This document shows, piece after piece, positions 34,967 through 43,229 of a stretch of DNA of 64,000 bases. Each line of letters begins with the position of its first letter. Positions within the stretch are counted from its first letter, which is position 1. Position numbers and translations under genes: made by a program. Source of the stretch: Chitinophagaceae bacterium (GTDB lineage: Bacteria; Bacteroidota; Bacteroidia; Chitinophagales; Chitinophagaceae); assembly GCA_017307755.1 (NCBI GenBank), contig JAFKGQ010000016.1, positions 124,001 through 188,000 of the forward strand, written 5' to 3'. The notes under the pieces were generated by a model, which was not told where the DNA came from, searched no databases, and saw only the letters and a program-made list of their open reading frames with translations.

Positions 34967-34983
34967 GAATAAATGTTTATGGT

Positions 34984-35541
34984 CTATCCGCTGTGTCTGC
35001 CTTCTTCTATCAGTATCAACGCAAAAAGCGAATAATTAATAATATCTATAAAATTTGAGTCAATGCCTTCGCTAATCAGCGTCTTCCCCTCATTGACCAC
35101 GATCTGTCTTATCCGCAATATCTTCATCAGGATCAGGTCCACAAAACTTTCCTGGCTCATATCCCGCCAGGCTTCTCCATAGTCATGATTCTTATCCAGC
35201 ATGGTCTTCCGGGCAAGCGCCGCCTTTTCATCATACCATTTCGCCGCAAGGTCTGCCTGCATATCTTCAATGGGCGCCTCCCCTGTGATCGACAGTTGAA
35301 TCAGCCCGATGATCCCATAGTTCACCATGGCGTGGAACTCTCCCGTCTTATCCTCCTCTACCCGCTGCTGTCGGGCCTCCTGTAAAGTGCGTATACGTCT
35401 GGCTTTGATGAACAACTGGTCGGCGATGGAAATGGGCCGCAGCACCCTCCAGGAAGTCCCATAATCCCGGGTCTTTTTAAGAAATATATCCCTGCATACA
35501 AGTACGGCCGCGTCATATTGCTGATTGGTGCGATTGTTCAT
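34984..35541 (-). CDS. DUF1599-domain protein
   Basis: 185 residues. Two repeated segments, KTRDYGTSWRVLRPISIADQLF and KNHDYGEAWRDMSQESFVDLIL, show an internal duplication. This domain is also called nucleotide-modification-associated domain 1, but no reaction is proven. First gene of the operon leading to the DoxX-type and permease genes. A -7 box (TATATTTG, minus strand 35553-35546) ends only four bases before its ATG, so the message may be leaderless or the true start may be later. Confidence 0.8.
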   Translation of the reverse strand: MNNRTNQQYDAAVLVCRDIFLKKTRDYGTSWRVLRPISIADQLFIKARRIRTLQEARQQRVEEDKTGEFHAMVNYGIIGLIQLSITGEAPIEDMQADLAAKWYDEKAALARKTMLDKNHDYGEAWRDMSQESFVDLILMKILRIRQIVVNEGKTLISEGIDSNFIDIINYSLFALILIEEGRHSG

Positions 35542-35545
35542 CTTA

Positions 35546-35553
35546 CAAATATA
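35546..35553 (-). promoter_or_regulatory. -7 promoter box abutting the DUF1599 start
   Basis: Minus-strand TATATTTG matches TAnnTTTG; it lies in the 50-base divergent gap with folP. Confidence 0.45.
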
Positions 35554-35591
35554 TATACCTTAGGTTTATCTTAACAGGCAATAGATAATCT

Positions 35592-36437
35592 ATGTTTACT
35601 TTAAATGGAAGGGGAAAATTGCTGGCCGCCGGCCAGCCCCTGGTAATGGGGATCATCAATAGCACACCGGATTCCTTTTATGGAGGCAGCCGTTTTACGG
35701 ACGACAATGCATTCCTCCGGCAGGCAGAAGCTATGCTGCAGGATGGGGCCGATATCCTCGACATCGGCGGGCAAAGCACCCGTCCCGGAGCCGCCCCGGT
35801 CGGCGAAGAAGAAGAGTTGCGCCGGGTGGTCCCGTTTATAGAGCTCCTGCTGCGACATTTTCCCGAAGCTTTTATCTCTGTCGACACCTGGTACAGCCGG
35901 GTAGCCCGGGAAGCCGTAACCGCCGGCGCATCTATGATCAACGATGTCAGCGGGGGGCTGCAGGACCCCGCTATGCTGTCCGTGGCAGGCCGTCTGGGTG
36001 TTCCTTATGTCTGTATGCATATGAAAGGTACGCCCGCCACGATGAATAAGGAAGCCATATACACAGATGTGACAAGGGCCGTCCTGGATTTCTTCATCAG
36101 CCGGGTGGAAGAATGCAGGGCGGCGGGCATCCACGATATCATCCTGGACCCCGGCATGGGCTTTGCCAAAACACACCGCCATAACCTGGAACTACTTTAC
36201 AATCTCTCCGTTTTTCGCATGCTGGGTTATCCCATCCTGTTAGGCGTCAGCCGCAAGTCCACTATCTACAAACTGCTGAACATCACGCCCGAAGAGGCAC
36301 TGAATGGGACTACTGTATTAAATACGCTGGGACTGATAAATGGAGCGGATATCCTGCGTGTCCATGATGTAAGGGAGGCGCGGCAGGCGATCGTTCTAAT
36401 GGAAGCCTATAAAGAGAAAGAGAACGCCCACCATTAG
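35592..36437 (+). CDS. folP: dihydropteroate synthase
   Basis: 281 residues; condenses p-aminobenzoate with dihydropterin pyrophosphate in folate synthesis, the sulfonamide target. Diagnostic segments are GIINSTPDSFYGGSRF, DILDIGGQSTRPGA, INDVSGG and ILDPGMGFAKT, with the late LGVSRKS. Length is normal. It is followed by a strong terminator that overlaps its stop. Confidence 0.97.
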   Translation: MFTLNGRGKLLAAGQPLVMGIINSTPDSFYGGSRFTDDNAFLRQAEAMLQDGADILDIGGQSTRPGAAPVGEEEELRRVVPFIELLLRHFPEAFISVDTWYSRVAREAVTAGASMINDVSGGLQDPAMLSVAGRLGVPYVCMHMKGTPATMNKEAIYTDVTRAVLDFFISRVEECRAAGIHDIILDPGMGFAKTHRHNLELLYNLSVFRMLGYPILLGVSRKSTIYKLLNITPEEALNGTTVLNTLGLINGADILRVHDVREARQAIVLMEAYKEKENAHH

Positions 36438-36447
36438 GTGGGCGTTC
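36422..36447. terminator. Bidirectional terminator between folP and the FKBP gene
   Basis: GAACGCCCAC and GTGGGCGTTC pair perfectly (10 bp) around CATTAG; the folP stop codon lies in the hairpin. Confidence 0.8.
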
Positions 36448-36454
36448 AACTGAT

Positions 36455-37387
36455 TTATTTATGCGGCTGAGCCTGTTGCGGCCTCATCGGCATGGGCGGC
36501 ATGGCAGGTGTGCTTGCCGGCTTTGGAGCGTCGGTTACATCTACAATCTCTACGTCAAAGATGAGATTCTCATAAGGTTTATGACCAGGTCCGGGGGATT
36601 GATCATACGCCAGGAAAGCAGGGATATACAAAGTTCCCTTGCCGCCCTTTTTGAACTTCCGCAGACCGTCATCCCAGCCCTGTATGATCTGTCCTTGTCC
36701 AACCACAAATTTAAAAGGCTCATTGCCCGGTCCTTTCATATTGGACTCGAACTCTTTTCCGGAGGGCAGCAATTTGCCCGTGTAACGTACAGACACCTGT
36801 TTGCCGGAATCTACCTGGGGACCGTCACCTGCCGAGTTTACCACTACATAGGTGCCCTTCTCCGTTTTATCGGCTTTGATATTGTTTTGGGCAAGATAGC
36901 CTTCTACAGCGGACACTTCCCGCTGTTTTTCACCAACCTGCTCTTTTTCCTGATCTGCAGTCTTTGCCTGGAGTGTGGGGAATACATCCAATACTTTGAA
37001 CGCAATCGTCAGTTTATCCTTTTTGTGAATAAAAGGAGGCAATTGACCGCCAAAACGTTTCTGCAGCGTGTCGGCCAATTCCACAACAACCGCGCTATCC
37101 CCCTTGCGCAGCAGCGGGAATACTTCCGTAGGACTGTACACAGGCCGGGCGCTGTCCACCTGGATATATACGGGCATTCCGCCTTCGGAAGAATACAGGA
37201 CAGAGTCCCGTACCTTCTGTACAAAATGTACTTTTAAGAATTCACCTTTCTTTGCCACCGGGTTCTTCTTATCGGAAATGATCTTATATAGCAGGCCGCT
37301 CTTTGTTTTCTTATACTCCTGGCTGGTACAGGACACAGCCCCCGTCAGGAGCAGACCGACAAATGCATGCAACGCAATTTTTTTCAT
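36455..37387 (-). CDS. FKBP-type peptidyl-prolyl isomerase lipoprotein
   Basis: 310 residues with a lipobox ending at Cys20 (GAVSC). A divergent FKBP-like domain (about 35-130) lies ahead of a linker and a canonical FKBP domain (about 160-285: VSVRYTGKLLPSGKEFESN, VVGQGQIIQGWDDGLRKFKKGGKGTLYIP). Pro/Met-rich tail. It should fold proteins in the periplasm. Upstream is the DHH phosphoesterase gene on the same strand, nine bases away. Confidence 0.93.
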   Translation of the reverse strand: MKKIALHAFVGLLLTGAVSCTSQEYKKTKSGLLYKIISDKKNPVAKKGEFLKVHFVQKVRDSVLYSSEGGMPVYIQVDSARPVYSPTEVFPLLRKGDSAVVVELADTLQKRFGGQLPPFIHKKDKLTIAFKVLDVFPTLQAKTADQEKEQVGEKQREVSAVEGYLAQNNIKADKTEKGTYVVVNSAGDGPQVDSGKQVSVRYTGKLLPSGKEFESNMKGPGNEPFKFVVGQGQIIQGWDDGLRKFKKGGKGTLYIPAFLAYDQSPGPGHKPYENLIFDVEIVDVTDAPKPASTPAMPPMPMRPQQAQPHK

Positions 37388-37396
37388 TGAACTTAA

Positions 37397-38404
37397 TTAT
37401 TGTAATTGTGATGAATTCTCCTTTAATGCCTCGATAAAACGCTGTACTGTCAACTCCAGCGTATCGCTGCTGCGACCACCAGCCGCGTTAAAATGTCCTC
37501 CCCCTTCAAAATATTTACGGGCGAACGTATTGACATCAAAATCTCCTTTGCTCCTGAATGAGCACTTGACCTCCTCATCCCTATCAATGATCAGCGCAGC
37601 CATTTTGATCCCCTGGATGGTCAGGGGGAAATTCACTAGCCCTTCGGTATCACCCGTCTTGATCTCAAAACGTACCAGGTCCTTCCAGGGGATGGAAATA
37701 AGGGCGGCATTATGCTCATAGAAGATGTCCATTTTATTCTGCAACACATATCCGAAAAACCGCAGACGGTTCTCCAGGAAGTTGTCAAAGAGGTTTTCAT
37801 GGATCTTCGTATGATTGAAACCCGCATCCTTTAGGGTTGCTACCATCCGATGCACGGCGGCAGAGGCGGCGGGAAACCTGAACGAGCCCGTATCGCTCAT
37901 GACACCCGCATAAAGACAAACAGCCACATCCTGATCGATCTTATCCGCGTGCCCGCTCCCGATGATCAGATCGTACACCATCTCACAGGTGGAGCTTTTT
38001 TCCGTATTACTGATACCATAGGTAAAGCTCTCACTTTCCGGCTGTTGGTGATGGTCAATGAGAATTTTTTCGCAGGTGAGCTTCCGCAATTTGGGCGCCA
38101 TATACCGGGTCCGGCTGAGCACGTTGAAATCCAGGCAGAATACCCACTCCGCCTGATCCAATACACTGTTTGCCTTTTCCGTACTAAACTCATAGTCAAT
38201 AACCCCATTACAGTCCGGCATCCATTTTAGCCAGTCAGCCCAATTTGTAGGCGATATGACGGTGGGCTTATGTCCCAACTGTTTCAGGAAATGGAAAAGT
38301 CCAAGGGCAGAGCCCATGGCGTCTGCATCCGGCTTCTGATGCATGGTGATGACCACTTTCCGGGGCTTATCTAATAATTTGTATATATCTTCTATTGGCC
38401 TCAT
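37397..38404 (-). CDS. DHH-family phosphoesterase (NrnA-like nanoRNase/pAp phosphatase)
   Basis: 335 residues with DHH and DHHA1 domains. The metal motifs are MHQKPDADAMGSA near the N-terminus, CLDFN, and LIDHHQQPE. The C-terminal GGGHFNAAGG of DHHA1 binds nucleotides. NrnA degrades 2-5 nt RNA and pAp; Bacteroidota homologues are usually annotated so. Divergent from ndk, with CAAAGGAA upstream resembling a weak -7 box. Confidence 0.92.
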   Translation of the reverse strand: MRPIEDIYKLLDKPRKVVITMHQKPDADAMGSALGLFHFLKQLGHKPTVISPTNWADWLKWMPDCNGVIDYEFSTEKANSVLDQAEWVFCLDFNVLSRTRYMAPKLRKLTCEKILIDHHQQPESESFTYGISNTEKSSTCEMVYDLIIGSGHADKIDQDVAVCLYAGVMSDTGSFRFPAASAAVHRMVATLKDAGFNHTKIHENLFDNFLENRLRFFGYVLQNKMDIFYEHNAALISIPWKDLVRFEIKTGDTEGLVNFPLTIQGIKMAALIIDRDEEVKCSFRSKGDFDVNTFARKYFEGGGHFNAAGGRSSDTLELTVQRFIEALKENSSQLQ

Positions 38405-38484
38405 TCCACTTAAATGTTCGCTCTGAGAGGTTGCAAAGGAACTAAATTAAATCTCAAATCCCAAATTAACCAAAAACTATACCT

Positions 38485-38492
38485 TACCTTTG
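38485..38492 (+). promoter_or_regulatory. -7 promoter box for ndk
   Basis: TACCTTTG matches TAnnTTTG and lies 25 bases before the chosen start. Confidence 0.5.
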
Positions 38493-38516
38493 CTCCCCAA
38501 AAATCATAACGTAAAT

Positions 38517-38933
38517 ATGAGCAATCGAACTTTTACCATGATCAAGCCGGACGCCTTCTCCAAGGGGCATTCCGGCGCCATTCTTGACAAGATCATTAAA
38601 AGCGGCTTCCGTATCGTGGCTATGAAACTTACACAATTATCCGCCGGTAAAGCGGGGGAATTCTATGCAGTACACAGTCAGCGCCCTTTTTACGGAGAAC
38701 TGGTAAGTTTTATGAGCAGCGGTCCGATCATCGCGGCTATCCTGGAAAAAGACAATGCCGTGGCTGATTTCCGTAAGCTCATTGGCGCTACAGACCCCGC
38801 CAAGGCGGATGAAGGCACGATCCGTAAATTATTTGCGGCTTCCGTAGGGGAGAACGCGATCCACGGCAGTGACAGTGACGAGAATGCAAAGATCGAAGGA
38901 GACTTCTTCTTCAGCGGTCTGGAAAGAATATAA
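38517..38933 (+). CDS. ndk: nucleoside diphosphate kinase
   Basis: 138 residues; transfers the gamma-phosphate between nucleoside di- and triphosphates. It begins MSNRTFTMIKPDAF. The active-site histidine lies in NAIHGSDSDENA. An upstream ATG in frame (38490) overlaps the -7 box, so the later start is preferred. A strong terminator follows. Confidence 0.95.
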   Translation: MSNRTFTMIKPDAFSKGHSGAILDKIIKSGFRIVAMKLTQLSAGKAGEFYAVHSQRPFYGELVSFMSSGPIIAAILEKDNAVADFRKLIGATDPAKADEGTIRKLFAASVGENAIHGSDSDENAKIEGDFFFSGLERI

Positions 38934-38940
38934 ATTATAC

Positions 38941-38968
38941 AAAAATCCCCCCATTCGGGGGGATTTTT
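38941..38968. terminator. Terminator between ndk and the TraB gene
   Basis: AAAAATCCCCCC and its complement pair around ATTC, a 12-bp stem with A/T flanks that can work in both directions. Confidence 0.85.
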
Positions 38969-39857
38969 AGTTTTTTATTGGAGTAACGGTATACCCCCGT
39001 TTACGCAATAGGTCGATGACCCCGTTCTCTCCCGGCAGATGCGCTGCCCCGACGGCTATCAGCAACGATTTTTGAGGTAATAGCGTAACGAGTTTGTCCG
39101 CCCATTTCCGGTTGCGCCCATATAATAAAAGGTCCATATAATTGCTCATGCCCGGATCTCCTTTCCGGCTGAGCGAATCAATACGGTCGAGATCCTGTCG
39201 TCGATACACCTCCGCCAATTCCAGCGTCATTTTCTTATACTCCTCGCTGCTGTCGATGTAATTGACCAGGTCCTTTGCCTGCTGTTCATAAGGGATGCTG
39301 TCGAACAGGCCTGCCTGGAACTCCACTGTCTCCAGCCCGTTCACTGGCTTGTTGTGCAGTTCTTTCATGATCATCAGCTCCATTCCGTCCGTAGTCTTAC
39401 ACCCCAGGCTCGACTCCTCGATAAGACTGCTGACCAGCATGGGCTTGAACCGCTCAAGCATGCCAAACGGCAGCATGGGAGAATGCTGGGAGAAATAGGT
39501 CTTCACCCGATCGTAATCCTTTGGGGACAGCAGATCGGATAATTTTTTGCTGTCATTCATCCGCATATATTTCATCGCGCCCAGCATACCTGACATATCT
39601 CCGAGGTTGATCTCAAAATATACCTCATCGCAGTGAACCATTGCCGACTTCAGGCTGTCGCTTAACTGAGCATCTTCAGCACACAACACATGCATGGTCC
39701 CAAAAAGATAGGAAGGTTTTAGCAGGTCCTTGCCGGATATCTGCCATAATAAAGTATGAGGCGTCTGAGAAAAGCTTAGGCAGGCGGACAATACCCCCGC
39801 CGACAACAATATTGATCTTTTTATTCTCCTATGCAGGCGCCACCGCTTCTTGTCCAT
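38967..39857 (-). CDS. TraB/GumN-family protein, secreted
   Basis: 296 residues with an N-terminal signal (basic start, then SILLSAGVLSACLSFS). The TraB/GumN pattern is clear: LLWQISGKDLLKPSYLFGTMHVL, DEVYFEINL, GMELMIMKELHNKPVNGLET and the end SLLIAVGAAHLPGENGVIDLL. Distantly related to the TIKI metalloprotease and EreA/ChaN folds. Its start overlaps the UbiD-family gene by 29 bases. Function unknown. Confidence 0.88.
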   Translation of the reverse strand: MDKKRWRLHRRIKRSILLSAGVLSACLSFSQTPHTLLWQISGKDLLKPSYLFGTMHVLCAEDAQLSDSLKSAMVHCDEVYFEINLGDMSGMLGAMKYMRMNDSKKLSDLLSPKDYDRVKTYFSQHSPMLPFGMLERFKPMLVSSLIEESSLGCKTTDGMELMIMKELHNKPVNGLETVEFQAGLFDSIPYEQQAKDLVNYIDSSEEYKKMTLELAEVYRRQDLDRIDSLSRKGDPGMSNYMDLLLYGRNRKWADKLVTLLPQKSLLIAVGAAHLPGENGVIDLLRKRGYTVTPIKN

Positions 39858-41757
39858 ATATCTGGTCTTTAAATTTCAACGACGGGGAAGACAGGAAAGG
39901 TCCTAATCCCAGCTGATCCCATTTTTTATCCACTGCCGCTATTGTAGCGTCGTCCGCCACGATGATATTCGGCCAGTCACGGTGAAAGTTATCAAATTCC
40001 GGGGTTTTTCTGGTACCGTCCAACCCCAGGCAGGCGAATATTTTTTGAGGGGCCATCTTTGAGGGTCTTTCCACGAGCAGGTGATCCCTCTTCGGGTCCA
40101 GGTTGTTGCAAAATCTCCATAAGGCAACGGGTAGGTCTTCAGCGTTGACGGTATGTTCCACATACAGAACCATTTTTACCCCTTCCAGCTCTTCCTGGTC
40201 GCAAAGGGCCGTATGCAGTTCACGAATATGACCAGCCCGTTGTTTTTTAACACTGAGGATCACACAAGGAATATCCTTTTGCAGTAAAGCAAGATTCGCC
40301 CCCTTGATCTCGGGAAACCGTTGCATTAGCAGGGATGCGGACAGTCCCCGGACCTTTGTCACGTCGGGTAGATAGCGGTCATCCGCCTCTTCCTCCGTCT
40401 TAGCCGTTCCGTCGATACACATCTTGCCTCCAAAACCCAATTTGCTGCAACTGTGATCCAGCACGTCCATCGGTCCCTGAGAAAAATAGGCGTCCGTCGC
40501 GGGGTTGAAGTTTTTGAGAGCTACAGCAGCCAGCTGGGCGTAATCCTGTATGCTTGCGCTTTGATCGGCAACGACCAATATCTTGTTAAACATCATCTGA
40601 CCGGCCCCCCACATAGCGTTCATCACTTTCTGAGCCTGGCCGGCATAATCTTTTCTGATCTTTGCGATGACTAAGTTGTGAAAAACACCCTCTACAGGCA
40701 TGTCCATGTCAACGATCTCCGGCACCAGGGTCATCTTTATGGGGGCCAGGAATATCCGCTCTGTAGCCTTGCCCAGCCAGGCATCTTCCTGTGGAGGAAT
40801 ACCTACGATGGTGGCAGGATACACTGCATTTCTACGATGGGTAATAGCCGTGATGTGGAACCTGGGGTACCAGTCGGGCAGGGAATAATAGCCGGTATGG
40901 TCCCCAAAAGGGCCTTCCCAGATCATCTCTTCGTTGGGGTCCACATAACCTTCAATGACAAAGTCCGCGTCTGCGGGTACCTCAACTTCAGGGGTGGTAA
41001 TGCATTTTACCAGTTCCACCTTTTTCTTCCGGAGAAAGCCCGCCAGCATATATTCATCGACATTCTCCGGCAGGGGCGCTGTAGCGCTATACGCATACGC
41101 CGGATCGCCCCCCAGGGCTACGGCCACCGGCATCCGCTGGCCTGTCTTTTTATATTCGGAAAAATGTTTGGCGCTTACCTTATGTTTATGCCAATGCATA
41201 CCCGTCAGCGTAGGTCCGAACACCTGCATCCTGTACATCCCCACATTCCGGGCGCCCGTATTGGGATCTTTTGTATGAATGATAGGCAAGGTGACAAAAG
41301 GACCTCCATCCTTGGGCCAGCACGTGATAACGGGAAGACGGCCGATATCCGGGTTTTCTATTATTACTTCCTGGCATTCCCCTCTCCCACTTCTGACCTT
41401 GGGCATCCAACTTGCGAATTGTCCCAGTTTTGGGAGAAGTTTTAATTTGTCGATTATACTTTCCTTGGGAGCCGATAACAGATGGAAAAGCTTTTCTATC
41501 TCACGGGTAACGTCATCCAGATGCTCCACACCAAGGGCCATACACATTCTTTTTTCACTGCCGTATGCATTCATCAGCACGGGAAAATCAGTGCCTGTAT
41601 TCTCAAACAGCAAAGCCTTTCCTCCATGACCACTCTTGCTGATACGGTCCGTGATCTCTGCTATTTCCAGTTTTGGGTCGACATAGGTACGGATACGCAC
41701 CAATTCCCCGGCTTTTTCCAAGGCTTGAATAAATTCCTGCTGGTTTCGATAGGCCAT
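39829..41757 (-). CDS. UbiD-family decarboxylase
   Basis: About 642 residues; prenylated-FMN-dependent decarboxylase family. Typical segments are MYRMQVFGPTLTGMHWHKHK, VALGGDPAYAYSATAPLPE, WEGPFGDHTGYYSL and YPATIVGIPPQEDAWLGKAT. MAYRNQQEFIQALEKAGELVRI is the usual family N-terminus, so I took that start over an in-frame ATG at 41808. Bacteroidota copies are assigned to menaquinone biosynthesis decarboxylation (family knowledge). A -7 box and a perfect hairpin lie in the short upstream region. Confidence 0.92.
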   Translation of the reverse strand: MAYRNQQEFIQALEKAGELVRIRTYVDPKLEIAEITDRISKSGHGGKALLFENTGTDFPVLMNAYGSEKRMCMALGVEHLDDVTREIEKLFHLLSAPKESIIDKLKLLPKLGQFASWMPKVRSGRGECQEVIIENPDIGRLPVITCWPKDGGPFVTLPIIHTKDPNTGARNVGMYRMQVFGPTLTGMHWHKHKVSAKHFSEYKKTGQRMPVAVALGGDPAYAYSATAPLPENVDEYMLAGFLRKKKVELVKCITTPEVEVPADADFVIEGYVDPNEEMIWEGPFGDHTGYYSLPDWYPRFHITAITHRRNAVYPATIVGIPPQEDAWLGKATERIFLAPIKMTLVPEIVDMDMPVEGVFHNLVIAKIRKDYAGQAQKVMNAMWGAGQMMFNKILVVADQSASIQDYAQLAAVALKNFNPATDAYFSQGPMDVLDHSCSKLGFGGKMCIDGTAKTEEEADDRYLPDVTKVRGLSASLLMQRFPEIKGANLALLQKDIPCVILSVKKQRAGHIRELHTALCDQEELEGVKMVLYVEHTVNAEDLPVALWRFCNNLDPKRDHLLVERPSKMAPQKIFACLGLDGTRKTPEFDNFHRDWPNIIVADDATIAAVDKKWDQLGLGPFLSSPSLKFKDQIYGQEAVAPA

Positions 41758-41778
41758 GCGGTTAGGATTTGATAAACA

Positions 41779-41804
41779 AATGGCGGATCTTTTGATCCGC
41801 CATT
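41779..41804. terminator. Perfect hairpin between the UbiD start and its -7 box
   Basis: AATGGCGGATC pairs with GATCCGCCATT (11 bp, TTTT loop). On the minus strand it is followed by TGTTTATC. It can be the terminator of the DUF6089 gene upstream or a 5' hairpin of the UbiD-family message, since the -7 box is on its upstream edge. Confidence 0.6.
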
Positions 41805-41805
41805 G

Positions 41806-41813
41806 CAAAATTA
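41806..41813 (-). promoter_or_regulatory. -7 promoter box for the UbiD-family gene
   Basis: Minus-strand TAATTTTG matches TAnnTTTG; transcription would begin near 41799, inside the hairpin. Confidence 0.45.
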
Positions 41814-41844
41814 TAACAGAAAGTGTACCGATGGGTTCGCGAGC

Positions 41845-42705
41845 CTAATAAACTTTTTTCGGACAATCATAGATCCCTCTGCCTCGTCTGTATTGCAGGG
41901 CGCCGTTGCCGCTTTTTTTACCGGGCAGTTCAATGATCACCCGTATACCGGAGATATAATACCAGTCCTTCGTTTTGCTGTTGCCCCGTAAAGTACCGTC
42001 AGCCGGATAAGGAGCGCCGTTCTTAAGCTCTCCGCCCCGATAGGCCATTTTTACGGCATCCGGCCCCCGCGCTGCCAGCAACGTCGCCTGATCGACATAT
42101 GTACTGCTCACATCATCCAGGTAGTCGGTAAACAGCTTGCGAAGGCCTATTTCATAGGCGATCACCACGTTATCCGTCACGCGCATCTTGATGCCGCCGC
42201 CAAAAGGGATGGCAAACTGGGTCAGATTGTAAGGTTTTCTGTCCGGGTAAGCTGCCAACCCCTCCCCTTCCGTGCTTAGCTGACGCAGGTAGAGCTTATG
42301 TCCCAGACTGTCAAAAGCATAAGGGTTGAAATGGAAAAGGGCGACTCCCCCGAATACATATGGCGTAAAACGATGCTCGTTCAGATCCAGCAGATTGTAC
42401 TCCAGCAACAGGTTGCCTTCATAGATCTTGGTCTGAAAACTAAGGTTACGGGCTACGACAAGGGGCTTGTTGCTATAGGCATCTGAAGCCCCCACTTTGC
42501 CATAACTGAGATTCCCTAAAATGGAAAGATGAGGGCTAAGGTCGTATTGAAGCCCTCCGCTAAAAGCAAAATGCGCCTGCTGGGTGGTATAGGCCTTACT
42601 TTGCAGATCGCCAATGTAATTGGAAAATCCACCTAAGATATTGACATGCCACTGGGCTTGGACAAGGACTGGGATTAGCATTCCCATCAACAAGAATTTT
42701 TTCAT
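41845..42705 (-). CDS. DUF6089-like outer-membrane beta-barrel protein
   Basis: 286 residues with a signal peptide (to about VQAQ) and alternating amphipathic strands (AHFAFSGGLQYDLSPHLSILGNLSYGKVGASDA, YEGNLLLEYNLLDLN). It starts WHVNILGGFSNYIGDLQSK, as in DUF6089 members. Some DUF6089 proteins, such as PorG, belong to the type IX secretion system, but nothing nearby supports that role here. Confidence 0.78.
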   Translation of the reverse strand: MKKFLLMGMLIPVLVQAQWHVNILGGFSNYIGDLQSKAYTTQQAHFAFSGGLQYDLSPHLSILGNLSYGKVGASDAYSNKPLVVARNLSFQTKIYEGNLLLEYNLLDLNEHRFTPYVFGGVALFHFNPYAFDSLGHKLYLRQLSTEGEGLAAYPDRKPYNLTQFAIPFGGGIKMRVTDNVVIAYEIGLRKLFTDYLDDVSSTYVDQATLLAARGPDAVKMAYRGGELKNGAPYPADGTLRGNSKTKDWYYISGIRVIIELPGKKSGNGALQYRRGRGIYDCPKKVY

Positions 42706-43028
42706 TCTTTGTTTATATTTTATTGATAACTCCGGATGAATGGACGATTATGACGGTTTTGCGAAAGGAATACGGATCGTAGGGTCTGTTAAACAGCGTT
42801 GGTAGAATTAGACCAATAGGTGTGTCGATTTTAAGAAGATGCTAACTTTAACGCAAGTATTGAGCCAATTATTAAAAATTTAACAGCTAAAAAAAAGTTA
42901 AAGCAATCGCCCACAAAATCGGAATTTTTTTTCGCAAATGCAAGAACTTTCTATTACCTTTGCACCCCCTGGGAACAGTATTATTCCAATGGAAGTCAAT
43001 GGAATAAGTGTACAGATGTTAGATATTT
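42706..43028. promoter_or_regulatory. Upstream region and promoter of the tRNA-Pro gene
   Basis: 323 bases without a gene between the DUF6089 start and the tRNA. TACCTTTG (42955-42962) is a perfect TAnnTTTG box, 66 bases before the tRNA. Within the leader, TTATTCCA (42981-42988) and TGGAATAA (43000-43007) form an 8-bp inverted repeat. The rest is AT-rich and shows nothing further. Confidence 0.45.
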
Positions 43029-43102
43029 CGGGACGTAGCGCAGCCCGGTAGCGCACTTGCATGGGGTGCAAGGGGTCGCTGGTTCGAATCCAGTCGTCCC
43101 GA
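43029..43102 (+). tRNA. tRNA-Pro(GGG)
   Basis: Acceptor CGGGACG (43029-43035) pairs with CGTCCCG (43095-43101) and the discriminator base is A. The anticodon stem CTTGC/GCAAG holds the loop ATGGGGT, giving anticodon GGG. The T arm contains GGTTCGAATCC. CCA is not encoded. The D arm AGCGCAGCCCGGTAGCGC is normal. Terminator immediately downstream. Confidence 0.95.
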
Positions 43103-43120
43103 CAAACAAAATGAGCACAG

Positions 43121-43143
43121 CCTCCGTGATAGCGGAGGTTTTT
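43121..43143 (+). terminator. Terminator after tRNA-Pro
   Basis: CCTCCG and CGGAGG form a stem around TGATAG, followed by TTTTT. Confidence 0.75.
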
Positions 43144-43178
43144 GCTTTTAGAGCGGAGCGCGTCAAGGCGCCGGAGGT

Positions 43179-43199
43179 AATCCGGCCGTCCCGACCAAC
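43179..43199 (+). repeat. Imperfect copy of the tRNA-Pro 3' end
   Basis: This 21-base stretch matches 18 of 21 bases of the tRNA 3' end and its flank (43087-43107). It could be an attachment-site remnant or a leftover of a deleted tandem tRNA. Confidence 0.45.
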
Positions 43200-43229
43200 G
43201 CCTTCAGCAAGCAGATCAAACCAGCCCTC

